Positions 1-9,000 of a DNA stretch of 64,000 bases are shown one piece after another. The notes under the pieces were generated by a model that saw nothing but the letters and a program-made list of their open reading frames with translations, was not told where the DNA came from and did not search any database. The stretch covers positions 1 to 64,000 of the forward strand of contig NZ_AOIJ01000057.1 of the NCBI RefSeq assembly GCF_000337175.1. Reading direction: 5' to 3'. The stretch is from Natrinema gari JCM 14663 (GTDB lineage Archaea > Halobacteriota > Halobacteria > Halobacteriales > Natrialbaceae). Numbering within the stretch: position 1 is the stretch's first letter; each line of letters starts with the position of its first letter. Made by a program: the position numbers and the translations under genes.

Positions 1-36
1 CTCCCTCGCGCCATCAGAGATGTGTATAAGAGACAG
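1..36. other. Sequencing-library adapter, not genomic
   Basis: Bases 18-36 are the 19-bp Tn5/Nextera mosaic end (AGATGTGTATAAGAGACAG). Bases 1-17 match the end of the old 454/Epicentre Nextera primer that precedes it. True genomic sequence should begin at about base 37. Reading frames that use these bases (for example starting at 20 or 22) are artefacts. Confidence 0.97.
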
Positions 37-103
37 GTGTCCGGTCTGTCGGGTCGTGTCGGTCACGGTCGGCCTTCGCTTCCGCCGCGCGACTCGAGCC
101 CGT

Positions 104-1276
104 TCAGTCGACGGTATCGCGGTCATCGTCGTCCCGACGGATACGGTTACCGTCCCCTCTCACGCGCTGGACACGGTTATCGCCCCACTCGAGGCGTCGC
201 CGTCGCACGACCGCGTTCCGCTCCGCGTCGGACGGGTGGGGCAGCGAGGACGATGGCTGCGCCGGCTGTCCCATCCCCTCGCCCGGGTCGGCGCGTCGGG
301 TGCGGTCGCCGAACAGCAGTTGCCGGGCGTGTACCCCGATCGACCGAGCGCGTTGCCCGGACGCTACCGCGATCGCGACGACGCCGCCGACGCCGAGCAG
401 TACCTGGAGCGGTCGGGCGTCGCGTATCGTCAGGATCGCCGCAGCCAGCGGCGGGAGGTCGGCGGCGTGCGAGACGTCCAGCAGGACGCGGTCGGAATCG
501 GCGTACAGCTCCCGAACGAACCGACCGTTGTCCGGTCGGTCGAGCATCGCGTTGATCACGAGGCTGGGATCGCCGACCGCGACGACCCGTCCCCGACCGA
601 CGTCCTCCACGGTCGCGACCGGATGGGTGCCGAGTTGGTCGCCCGGCTCGAGCGAATCATCCTCGGGGGTCAAATAGGCGAGATCGCTCGTCGTTGCGAG
701 CACCGTCGTGTTCTCCGCTCCCGGTTCGATCGCCGTCGCGTAGTTGAGCGTCAACCGGTCGACCCCGTCGGTCAGCGAGTGGTTCTCGACGCCGGTCGCG
801 ACCGGCATCGCCGGCCCGCCGTCGTTCTCGTACTCGTCGCGTAGCAGGCGGCCGTCCGCGCGGGCCGTCGCACCGACGTCGGCCAGTAGCTCGTTCCCGT
901 TCTCGCCGGCGTTCTCGAGGACGACGAGCGTCCCGCCGTTCTCGACGAACGTCCTGATCCGCGCGGCTTCCGCGTCGGTGTAGGAGCTCGCCGGTGCGAC
1001 GACGAACGCGACCGTTCCGTTGGCGGCGGCTGTGTCGGCAAACGCCCCGTATCTCGTCGACTCCCGGACGAGTTCGCTCTCGACGCCGGGCTCGGCCGCG
1101 ATCTCGTTGCGGAGGTCGGTCGTACCGTCCCAGGTGGGGTTGTGCGGGCTGAACGCCGCCGTGGATGTCGCCGCGACGATCACCAGCGCGACGACGGTCA
1201 CCAGCGTGAGCGCGAACAGGAGGACGCGGGGCCAGACGAGTTCACCGTCGTCGACCATGCCGGCGTCCCATCTCAT
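104..1276 (-). CDS. DUF4350-type membrane-anchored protein
   Basis: The product has 390 residues. A membrane helix lies at about residues 17-38. An extracytoplasmic region with GATase-like alternation follows, including the stretches TFVENGGTLVVLENAG and GRGRVVAVGDPSLVINAML, and a second hydrophobic segment lies near residue 310 before a basic tail. This layout fits the DUF4350 family, which in haloarchaea often sits beside MoxR ATPase and DUF58 genes; those would lie off the left edge here. The start at 1276 is chosen because it overlaps the stop of the upstream gene as ATGA. A longer frame reaching 1441 would run through that gene and is rejected. The biochemical function is not known. The C-terminal 60 residues are low-complexity and Arg-rich, so the true family boundary may end earlier. 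Confidence 0.8.
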   Translation of the reverse strand: MRWDAGMVDDGELVWPRVLLFALTLVTVVALVIVAATSTAAFSPHNPTWDGTTDLRNEIAAEPGVESELVRESTRYGAFADTAAANGTVAFVVAPASSYTDAEAARIRTFVENGGTLVVLENAGENGNELLADVGATARADGRLLRDEYENDGGPAMPVATGVENHSLTDGVDRLTLNYATAIEPGAENTTVLATTSDLAYLTPEDDSLEPGDQLGTHPVATVEDVGRGRVVAVGDPSLVINAMLDRPDNGRFVRELYADSDRVLLDVSHAADLPPLAAAILTIRDARPLQVLLGVGGVVAIAVASGQRARSIGVHARQLLFGDRTRRADPGEGMGQPAQPSSSLPHPSDAERNAVVRRRRLEWGDNRVQRVRGDGNRIRRDDDDRDTVD

Positions 1277-1551
1277 GGGATCACCTCCAGCGGAAGCACT
1301 GCGAGCAGCCGGCGGGCGACGAGCAGGGCGAACCCGATGACTCCGAGTACCGTGAGCCACCTCAGCCGCGACCGCCACCTCGGCGTCACGTTGCCCGGCA
1401 CGGTGAGTTCGGTGACGACGAGCAACCCGATCAACGAACACGTGAAGAACAGTTCGGCGGAGAGTGAACCGAACACTGACAGGAGGAGTACCGTCGCTAC
1501 CATCCAGGCGAGCTGTCCACGGACGAACCGCATCCGACGCGGGGTCGCCAT
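1273..1551 (-). CDS. Small three-helix membrane protein
   Basis: The product has 92 residues with three predicted membrane segments (about residues 10-32, 35-52 and 64-88) and a basic N-terminus, which suggests the N-terminus is cytoplasmic. It overlaps the DUF4350 gene by 4 bp (ATGA), so the two are translationally coupled. I see no catalytic motif. By position it is probably the first gene of an operon whose remaining members lie beyond the contig end. The family is not recognised with certainty. Confidence 0.75.
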   Translation of the reverse strand: MATPRRMRFVRGQLAWMVATVLLLSVFGSLSAELFFTCSLIGLLVVTELTVPGNVTPRWRSRLRWLTVLGVIGFALLVARRLLAVLPLEVIP

Positions 1552-2457
1552 TCAGCGTCCATTCGGCCTCGAGAGCTCTAACTATGTGGTGAGTACCGAG
1601 CGGTAGGGGGTCACTATTCCCAGCGGGTGCGACGCTGTCCGGGGTCCGAACAGGTGCGATTGCGACGCTACCCGGAGCCCTAACGGGCGCAATATCTCCC
1701 GACGTGGGTTCGTACTACGGCTCTCCTCGCATACTGACCGTGAGGGGAGCACGGATACGACCCGTCAGAGGATCACGGATACTAACTCGGTAATACTAGA
1801 TGAAACGTCACACCCGTTTCCGGACGGCCCGCTGCTGAACGGGGGTGATCGATCGGATCGGCCAAGTATTACGAACATATGGATGTAAACCATCGGATAG
1901 TCGTCCGTCAGGGTCGCCTCGAGACCGGTTCGCGGGACTCGTCGGAACGGCCCCGCGCCGATGGAGCGGCTCGAAAGTCAGTGGCGGGGACTCGTCCATA
2001 CTACCTGTAGACTGACCATTCTCTAGAAATAGTTTTTGTGTTATATTTCTGCGATCGGCTTTCTCCTGCTATCGACTCCCGGTCGGTTCCGTCCCGGCGT
2101 CGGCGGCGACCGAACTGGAACCACGCAGACTGACCGTTGATGAGCGCTATCGGGATGTGATTGTCTCGAGGGGTGGGCGGCTCGAGGCTATACGACTGAT
2201 CAGCCCGATTATCTTCAATCTGCGGGTTCGGTTCTACCATACGTATTCTGACTATCTTTCTATTCTGGTAGTTCTGTAGGTGGCCGGTCCCTTGAATCAG
2301 TGGTGGCCCGTCACCCTCCTCGTCGTAATGGCGACACTGCCGAGCGCGGGACGAGCGTCGGCCTCCGCTATGGGCTCACACACTTTCCCGTGGTGTCCTG
2401 CGAGCCGACTCGAGCGGACCCGAAAGCGATACGGCCCCCTTCTCCCTAGAGCAACCA
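1552..2457. other. Gene-poor interval, no supported gene
   Basis: About 0.9 kb without a convincing gene. Short minus-strand frames at 1808-1999 and 2001-2240 have atypical composition, no recognisable domain and an A+T-rich patch near 2020-2050. They could be decayed coding sequence. Two similar phrases, GAGCACGGATACGA and GATCACGGATACTA, occur near 1747 and 1774 as a weak direct repeat. Confidence 0.5.
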
Positions 2458-3498
2458 ATGAGTACCCTGTCGGGGAACTGGCGAGAGGCCATCGACGACG
2501 TGGACGCGGCGCTGATCGACGGCTATCAGAGCGGCTTCCCGATCGAAGAACGTCCGTTTCGCCGCGTCGCTACCGACCTTGGAATCGACGAAGCGGCGGC
2601 AGTCGACCGCGTCCACACCCTGCGGGAGACCGGCATCGTCCGTCGGTTCGGTGCGGTCCTCAACCCGCCCGTCATCGGTTCGTCGACGCTCGCGGCGGTC
2701 CAGGCTCCCGCGGACCGCTTCGACGAGATCGCGACGATCATCAACGACTACCGGCAGGTCAACCACAACTACGCCCGCGACCACGAGTGGAACATGTGGT
2801 TCGTCGTCACCGCTGGCTCGCAGGACGCTCGCGACGAGATTCTCACCGACATCCAGCGCCGTACCGGCTGTGACGTTCTGCCCCTGCCGATGCTGACGGA
2901 GTATTACATCGACCTCGAGTTCCCCGTCGTCAACGGCGACCGCTTCGCACGCGAATCGCTCGCGGGGCGGCTGGACTCCGCCGCGACCCGAATCAGCGAA
3001 GAAGCGACGGGCGATCTCTCCGCGCTCGAAGCCGACCTCCTACTCGAGATTCAGGACGGGTTCCCGCTGTCGACGACGCCGTACCGCGATATCGCCGACG
3101 AGATCGGCTATACTGTTGCGGACGTGCTCGCGGCCGTCGAGCGACTGCTCGAGCGCGGCTGTATCAAGCGCATCGGCTGCGTGATCAACCACGTCGTGAC
3201 CGGGTTCGACGCTAACTGCATGGTTGTCTGGGACGTGCCCGACGAGTCCCTCGACGAGTGGGGCGAGCGGGTGGGCGGGCTGCCGTACGTCACCCTCTGT
3301 TACCACCGGCCCCGCCGACCCGACCAGCAGTGGTCGTACAACCTGTTTACGATGATCCACGGCCGCGATCCCGAGGCCGTCGACGCGAAGATCGACGAAC
3401 TCGCCGCCGACTACCTCCCCGTCGACCACGAGCGCCTGTACTCGACCGAGACGCTGAAACAGACCGGCGCACGCTACGACGAGCTGGTCGGTCGCTGA
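2458..3498 (+). CDS. Siroheme decarboxylase, AhbA-AhbB fusion (Lrp/AsnC fold)
   Basis: The product has 346 residues and contains two similar halves. Each half has an AsnC-type winged helix followed by a ligand domain. In the first half the helix-turn-helix covers about residues 10-65 and NHNYARDHEWNMWFVV lies near residue 102. In the second half the helix-turn-helix begins near residue 188 and CYHRPRRPDQQWSYNLFTMIHG-type sequence lies near residue 279. These motifs are characteristic of AhbA/AhbB/NirDL proteins, which decarboxylate siroheme to 12,18-didecarboxysiroheme in the alternative haem pathway. They are often mis-annotated as Lrp regulators. In many organisms the two subunits are separate genes; here both halves lie in one polypeptide. 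It stands alone, with no other haem gene adjacent. Confidence 0.85.
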   Translation: MSTLSGNWREAIDDVDAALIDGYQSGFPIEERPFRRVATDLGIDEAAAVDRVHTLRETGIVRRFGAVLNPPVIGSSTLAAVQAPADRFDEIATIINDYRQVNHNYARDHEWNMWFVVTAGSQDARDEILTDIQRRTGCDVLPLPMLTEYYIDLEFPVVNGDRFARESLAGRLDSAATRISEEATGDLSALEADLLLEIQDGFPLSTTPYRDIADEIGYTVADVLAAVERLLERGCIKRIGCVINHVVTGFDANCMVVWDVPDESLDEWGERVGGLPYVTLCYHRPRRPDQQWSYNLFTMIHGRDPEAVDAKIDELAADYLPVDHERLYSTETLKQTGARYDELVGR

Positions 3499-3663
3499 GT
3501 CGTCCGCCGCGGACCGGGCTTAGGAGTTATCGCCGAGCGCGGTCCGGTCTTGATCGTTGAGTTCGCCGCGCCCCGTCTCGAGCAGTCGCCGATGTCTCGG
3601 CTGTCGCTTCTTTCAGCGAGGGGGCTGTTGAAACAGGTCACGGTCCGGTCCGCGAGGCGTACC

Positions 3664-4054
3664 ACAGCCACGCGTCGAGTGATATCGCTGGAGTACAGGC
3701 CGGAGAGCGGTTCCCGCCTCCGTTTCGGAACTCGAGACCCCAGCCGTCGAATGAAATTCGGTCCCGCCCAGCGAGTCGGATCGGGTGTCGGGCGCACTGG
3801 CTCGAATACCCCGGGCGTCGAATGTAAGTACGCAAAATCGTCCGATAGATGCTCTTGGAACGGGTTTTGCGAATCTGAGCACCCCAACCGTCGAGTGAAC
3901 TGTGATAGCGAGACATGCCCCTCGAGCGGCGGGTGACCTGTCAGCCACCCCGGGTGTCGAGTGAAATCTCCCGAAAAACGGGTTCGGCCCACCGAGCGAC
4001 TCCGACCGTCGAGTACGGGCCCGATCTAACGGACCACCCCGACTGTCGAGTGAA
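3664..4054 (+). repeat. Tandem origin-type repeats downstream of orc1/cdc6
   Basis: Seven same-orientation copies of a 20-bp motif, consensus CACCCCnnnnGTCGAGTGAA. They start at 3664 (weak), 3736, 3807, 3880, 3946, 3997 and 4035. Start-to-start distances are 72, 71, 73, 66, 51 and 38 bp, so the array tightens toward the orc gene stop at 4064. The same motif recurs on the other side of the gene. I infer these are Orc1/Cdc6 binding sites (ORB-like). Confidence 0.8.
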
Positions 4055-4063
4055 TTCCAGCCG

Positions 4064-5317
4064 TTACGTTCGATCGAGTTCCGAAAACCGGTTGTCGTCG
4101 TGAATAACGGCCTGTACGACGGACGGGTCCTCCAGGAGGTAGTAGTAATTCGTCACGCCGCTACTGTACCCGCGTCCGACCCGCTCGGTCCGTCCGAGAA
4201 TATCGAGGAAGACCTGCTCGTCGAGTTTATCGCTCATTCGGCGCTGGGAGAGCGTTTCGATTCCGAGCGCGCTATCCGACGTAATGGTCTGATACGTCTC
4301 GTAAATCTCGCGGGTCGCGAACTCCTCCCGGTCGCTGTGTTGCTCCGCGAGCAGCGACAGCGCGTATACGGACGCCTTGATTTGTGTCGGTTGCCCCTCG
4401 AGCAGTTGGGAAAACCGATCGATATCGGCTCTCTCTCGAGCGTTCCGTACGTGCTCTTCGGTGACTTCCTCGGCGTCTCCGTCCTTCGCCAGTTCGCCGG
4501 CGTTCCGGAGGATATCGAGTGCTTTCCGCGCATCGCCGTGCTCTTGGGCGGCGAACGCGGCACTCAATGGGATGACGTCGTCCGAGAGAACGCCGTCTCT
4601 GAAGGCATCCTCGCGGTTCGACATGATTTCGCGGAGTTGATTCGCATCGTACGGCGGAAACACGAACTCACGGTCTTGCAGGCTGCTGAGGATTCGTTCG
4701 TCGAGCGATTCCTTGAACGAGATCTTGTTGCTGATCGCGATGATCCCTACGTTACAGGAGTCGAGCTTTCCGGCTTCCCCCGCGCGGGACAGTTGCATAA
4801 GGATCTCGCTGTCCTGGAGTTTGTCGATCTCGTCGAGAATGATGATCGCGACATCGTAACAGTGGTCGAGAATCGACCAAAAGCGCTCGTAGTAGACATC
4901 GGTCGATAATCCGGTAACGGGGATGCTGATGCCCGTCTCTTCCGGGTCGTTCAGCGTTTGTGCCAGATTGATCACGACACGCGTTTCGGTCTTCGTCTGC
5001 GTACAGTCGACGTATGCCCGCCCCAGCTCGGTCCCGTTTTCGACCGAATACTGCTGAGCACTCCTGGTGACGTGTTTCGCGACGAGCGATTTCCCAGTTC
5101 CCGTTTTCCCATAAATGAGCGTATTACGAGGTGACTGGCCTTTCACCGCAGGATGAATGCTCGAGGCGACGTTCTTGATTTCGCTGTCCCTGCCGATGAT
5201 CCGGTCCTCGTTCGGCACGAGATCGATATCGAGGAGCTCCTTGCGGCTGAATATCGGGTCCTCCGTCGCCCAGAAGTCCTCGAGGGACCCGTTTTCGCCA
5301 TCGGTGCCGTCTTCCAT
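4064..5317 (-). CDS. orc: Orc1/Cdc6 replication initiator
   Basis: The product has 417 residues. It is an AAA+ ATPase with Walker A YGKTGTGKS (near residue 70), Walker B IIILDEIDKL (near residue 157) and a sensor-1 type IIAISNKISF. A Cdc6-type lid (GDARKALDILRNAGELA) and a C-terminal winged-helix domain follow. The start at 5317 is preferred over upstream in-frame starts because a TATA-like element (CTATAAATAA on the minus strand) sits about 30 bp upstream, giving a leaderless message as is common in haloarchaea. The longer frame to 5470 would consume repeats that belong to the origin. It should bind the flanking CACCCCnnnnGTCGAGTGAA repeats and load MCM. Confidence 0.93.
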   Translation of the reverse strand: MEDGTDGENGSLEDFWATEDPIFSRKELLDIDLVPNEDRIIGRDSEIKNVASSIHPAVKGQSPRNTLIYGKTGTGKSLVAKHVTRSAQQYSVENGTELGRAYVDCTQTKTETRVVINLAQTLNDPEETGISIPVTGLSTDVYYERFWSILDHCYDVAIIILDEIDKLQDSEILMQLSRAGEAGKLDSCNVGIIAISNKISFKESLDERILSSLQDREFVFPPYDANQLREIMSNREDAFRDGVLSDDVIPLSAAFAAQEHGDARKALDILRNAGELAKDGDAEEVTEEHVRNARERADIDRFSQLLEGQPTQIKASVYALSLLAEQHSDREEFATREIYETYQTITSDSALGIETLSQRRMSDKLDEQVFLDILGRTERVGRGYSSGVTNYYYLLEDPSVVQAVIHDDNRFSELDRT

Positions 5318-5340
5318 ACCCGTCACGTACCGATGGGGGT

Positions 5341-5350
5341 TATTTATAGA
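5341..5350 (-). promoter_or_regulatory. TATA box of orc1/cdc6
   Basis: The minus strand reads CTATAAATAA, about 25-33 bp upstream of the chosen ATG at 5317. This spacing predicts a leaderless transcript. An ORB-like repeat at 5364-5383 lies just upstream of the box, so initiator binding could autoregulate the gene (inference). Confidence 0.65.
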
Positions 5351-5363
5351 CTGGTGATTCGAA

Positions 5364-5383
5364 GACACCAGCCGTCGGATGTA
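5364..5383 (+). repeat. ORB-like repeat upstream of orc
   Basis: GACACCAGCCGTCGGATGTA aligns with the consensus CACCCCnnnnGTCGAGTGAA, with the GTCG core intact and differences elsewhere. It has the same orientation as the downstream array. Confidence 0.6.
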
Positions 5384-5439
5384 GAGTACGGAAATCGATG
5401 CAACGAGGGCCTGTATAAACGATACCATACAGCGGCTGA

Positions 5440-5459
5440 TTATCCTCATGTCGAGTGAA
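5440..5459 (+). repeat. ORB-like repeat upstream of orc
   Basis: The right half, GTCGAGTGAA, matches the consensus exactly while the left half is degenerate (TTATCCTCAT). It lies 76 bp from the previous copy, close to the 71-73 bp spacing of the other side. Confidence 0.6.
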
Positions 5460-5556
5460 TTGGAGCGCACAGACGCAGGATGTACAGTCCGCGATCAGCG
5501 GCTGAGCATCCCTCTTGGAAACACGTCTCGTGGGCACGCAGTGAAACGTACTCCCA

Positions 5557-5576
5557 CACCCCAGGTGTCGAGTGTA
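5557..5576 (+). repeat. Strong ORB-like repeat, left side of DUE
   Basis: CACCCCAGGTGTCGAGTGTA is one of the best matches to the family. With the inverted copy at 5799-5818 it brackets the A+T-rich tract. Confidence 0.75.
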
Positions 5577-5629
5577 GGTGTCCGAGAAGATGCCGTAGAG
5601 TTCCTAATAGGCGAGTCTACGGATGCCCC

Positions 5630-5735
5630 CCTTTCTTATCCGAGTGGGAATATTAGTGGAGTACGGTTACAGTTTCTAGCTATTAGTTATAAATCTTTCC
5701 CACTTTAGTTCTCCCTATTTGATGCTATCCGCTCG
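5630..5735. other. A+T-rich tract, predicted DNA-unwinding element
   Basis: A clearly A+T-rich stretch in a G+C-rich genome, including CTATTAGTTATAAATC. It lies between inverted ORB-like copies, as expected of the duplex-unwinding element of a haloarchaeal origin. No gene is visible here. Confidence 0.65.
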
Positions 5736-5798
5736 TCCGATACCTAATTGCTGTCTGAACCGGCCGTAATCGGACGCTCCCCTAGCTATTCGACCATC

Positions 5799-5818
5799 TA
5801 CACTCGACACCCGGGGTG
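5799..5818 (-). repeat. Inverted ORB-like repeat, right side of DUE
   Basis: The minus strand reads CACCCCGGGTGTCGAGTGTA. It differs from the best downstream copy (3946-3965) by one base at the end. It is the only clear copy in reverse orientation, and with 5557-5576 it forms an inverted pair about 220 bp apart. Confidence 0.75.
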
Positions 5819-6098
5819 CGCGTGCTATCTCAAATCCCAGATACATAATGATCGATCGAAACGGAGTGAGTGACGGGTGTGAGTGACGGACGTGAATTGA
5901 CAGCTACAAGACACAGCAAGACACGACTGAGAGAGGCAGCAAAACACGATCGAGAAACGAAACACGTGATCATCGTCTCGAGTCAAAACGGCTACATCGC
6001 CGTGGTGCTCCATCGCCGCGGTATATGATCACACGGATACACCGCCACCGTTTCGAGTTACACGGCCGTCGATATCGGTTCCGTCTATCGACCGCCGG
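5819..6098. other. Interval after the origin, no supported gene
   Basis: I see no gene. The stretch 5860-5970 contains loosely repeated phrases (GTGAGTGACGG, then GTGAGTGACGG again, and AGACACAGCAAGACACGA) that look like simple-sequence drift rather than a defined element. Confidence 0.4.
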
Positions 6099-9000
6099 TC
6101 ACTCGAGCGCGTCGGCGACGAGTTCGATCGGCGTCGGCGGCTCCGCCGGGGCGTCGGGTCTGTTCTCGAGTTGGGTCCGACAGGAGGCACCGGGGGCGAC
6201 GACGCGGTCGCCCGCGCTGTCCGCGACCTGGTCGTACAGAATGCCGGCGATGGCGTCGCTCATCGAGGCGTGTTCGGACTCGTAGCCGAAACTGCCGGCC
6301 ATGCCACAGCAGCCCGAATCGAGCGGGTCGACCGCGTAGCCGGCCCGCCGGAGGACGCCGACGGCGTGGTGATCCTTGGCCACCGACTTCTGGTGACAGT
6401 GGCCGTGATAGATCAGGTCGTCGGTCGCCGCACGCTCGTCGAACGCGATGGCCGCGTCCAGGCGGAACGTATCGACATACTCGCAGACGCCGTAGGTCGC
6501 GTCTGCGAGCGTCTCGGCGGCCGCCGAGGGAAGCAGATCGCGGTAATCGGACTGGAACATGACGGCATCGGAGGGCTCGATGACGACCACGTCCCAGCCG
6601 TTGGCCACCCGTGGTGCGAGCGCGTCGACGTTCTCGCGGGCGGCGTCTGCCGCCTGCTCGAGGAAGCCCTTCGAGAACGCCGGGCGGCCCGTATCGCCGA
6701 GGTCGTCGGGGACAGTGACGTGGACGCCGGCGGCCTCGAGCACGCGGACGGCGGCCCGTCCGGCCTCGGGATGGCTGTAGTTGGTGTAGGTATCGGGATA
6801 GAGGACGGCCTTGCGGGCGGCATCGGCTTCGCGCACGCGAGCGCCGCCTCGCGTCTCGAACCAGTCACGGAACGTCGTCCCGTGAAACGTCGGCAGCGGT
6901 CGGTCGGCATCGATGCCGAGGGTCACCTCGAGCACCTTGCGTGCGCCCGGAAGCTTCGGCAGGGCGTTCGAGAGCGGGGTGAGTTTGCTCCCCCATCGCG
7001 AGAGGCGTCCGACGTTGGCGAAGAGCCGATCCCGGAGCGTCGCGCCGTTTCGCTGGTGATACTCGTGGGTGACCTCGGCCTTGAGCTTCGCCATGTCGAC
7101 TTCGCTCGGACAGTCGATAGCACAGCCCTTGCAGCCGATACACAGCCCCATCACTTCTTCGACGAATTCGTCGGAGACAGCCTCGCCGGGCTCGAGATCG
7201 CCGCTCATCGCCTGTCGGAGCGCGTTCGCCCGTCCCCGGGTCGCCGTGATCTCCTCGTGACTCGCCCGGTAGGTCGGACACATCACGCCGCCCGTCGTCT
7301 CCTGTTCGCCGCGACAGCCACCGCAGCCGTGACAGAGTTCGACCATCCCCTGCATGCCGTTGTCAGTATCCCACTCGAGGACGGGCTCGAAACCCGCATC
7401 GAACTCGTAGTCGGGATCGAACCGCAGGTTCTCCCGCAGGTCAGTGGGCTCGTCCTCGCGGAAGACGACCTGGCCCGGGTTGAGAAGCCAGTCGGGGTCG
7501 AACGCCGTTTTGAGGCTCTGAAACGTGTCCCAGAGCTCGTCGCCGTAGCGTTTCCGGTTCCACTGGGTGCGGGCCCGGCCGTCGCCGTGTTCGCCCGAGA
7601 CTGACCCTCCCAACTCGACCACGAGGTCGGTCACGTCGTCCGCGATGCCGTGGAGTTGCTCGAGGCCGACCTCGGTCTTCGTGTTCACCAGCGGCCGGAC
7701 GTGGAGCACGCCGGGGCCGGCGTGGGCGTAGAAACTGGCGTAGGTGTCGTGTCGTTCGAGGATCGCTTCGAACTCCGCGACGAACTCGGGGAGCTTCGCC
7801 GGCGGGATCGCGGTGTCCTCGATGAAGCTGATATGCTTCGCGTCGGTCGTCCGCGAGAGCAGGATCGGGAGGCCGGACTTGCGGAGCTTCCAGAGCTTCG
7901 CGCGCTCGGCCTCGTCGTAGGCCTCGAGCGCCTCGAGCGCGAGGGGATCGGCGTCGTTGGCTGGGGCGTCGTCGGCCGGCTCCCCCGCCGGCGTCGCCGA
8001 CGGCACGCGGTCGGCCAGCAGGCCCGCGACCTGCTTCTCACCGTGGGCCGTCTCCTCGGCGTAGAACTCCACGAGCAGGACGGCGTTGGTCCCGGCGGGC
8101 AGCATCTCGGTGACTGGCCCGAACTCCGCGGTATCGCGCGCCAGATCGAGCAACACGTCGTCTAGCACCTCGACCGCCGCGGGGTCGTGTGCGAGGATCG
8201 GCTCGACGTCCCGCATCGCCTCATGGAGGTCGCGGTAGCACAGCAGGGCGACGGCCTTCGTCTCGGGGACCGGCTCGAGCGAGACGGTCGCTTCGGTGAC
8301 GATCGCTAGGGTTCCCTCGCTGCCGGCGAGCAGGCGCGCGAGGTTGACAGTCCCCGGCTCGCCGGTGTCTTCACCGCCGGGAAGGTCCTCGCCGCGGGCC
8401 TCGGCGACGAGCCGGTCGAGGTTGTAGCCGGACACGTTGCGCTTGAGATCGGGATACGTGTCCGCGATGCGATCCGCATCCTCCGCGAGGATACGCTCGA
8501 CCGCGGCGTAGATTCGGCTCTCGAGGTCGCCGTCGGGGTCGGCCCGATCGCCGATCTCCGCGACGGTGACCTCGCCGAACCGGGTCACGGTGCCGTCGGC
8601 GAGGACGACTTCGACCCCTTCGATATAGGCGTCGGTTTTGCCGTACTGCAGCGAGTGCGACCCGGTCGAGTTGTTGCCGATCGCGCCGCCGATGGCGCTC
8701 TTGTCGCCCCACGCGGGATCGGGTGCGAACTTGAGATCGTGGGGTGTGAGGGTCTCGTTGAGCGTCCCGAGGATCGTCCCGGGCTGGACCGTCGCGGTCC
8801 GGGCGTTTGGATCGATCTCGAGGATGTCGTTCATGTACCGCGTGAAGTCGAGCACGACGGCCCGGTTGACCGTCTGCCCGGCGAGGCTCGTCCCGCCACC
8901 TCGCGGGAGGACCGGAATCCGCCGTTCCGCACAGTACTCGAGGATGCCCGCGACGTCGGCGGTCGACTCGGGGAAGGCGACGGCGATCGGCGTCCGCTCG

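Larger units (their letters stand above)
3664..5818. other. Predicted replication origin (orc gene, ORB-like repeats, DUE)
   Basis: The segment has all the usual parts of a haloarchaeal origin. These are an orc1/cdc6 gene, repeats of one 20-bp family on both flanks, and an A+T-rich tract at about 5630-5735. The tract lies between a plus-oriented copy (5557-5576) and a minus-oriented copy (5799-5818). The repeat consensus differs from the widespread ORB containing CCA(C/G)TGGAAA, so this looks like an origin with its own cognate initiator. Confidence 0.8.

Noticed and set aside
20-844. Open frames on the plus strand at the left end starting inside the first 36 bases
   Set aside because: They begin in adapter sequence and run antisense to the DUF4350 gene; composition is Arg/Pro-rich shadow coding.
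2458-3498. Lrp/AsnC transcriptional regulator
   Set aside because: The two-domain structure and the NHNYxRxHxWNxWF-type motif indicate siroheme decarboxylase rather than a DNA-binding regulator.
3474-3992. Frames over 3474-3992 on both strands
   Set aside because: The region is made of origin-type repeats; the frames exist because the repeats lack stops, and none shows a domain.
5340-5708. Small frames just upstream of orc (5340-5537 minus, 5448-5708 plus)
   Set aside because: They overlap the promoter, the repeats and the unwinding tract, with no conserved features.
5860-5970. CRISPR-like repeat
   Set aside because: The repeated phrases are short, irregular and without spacers of constant length. 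No CRISPR array or cas gene was seen anywhere in the window.
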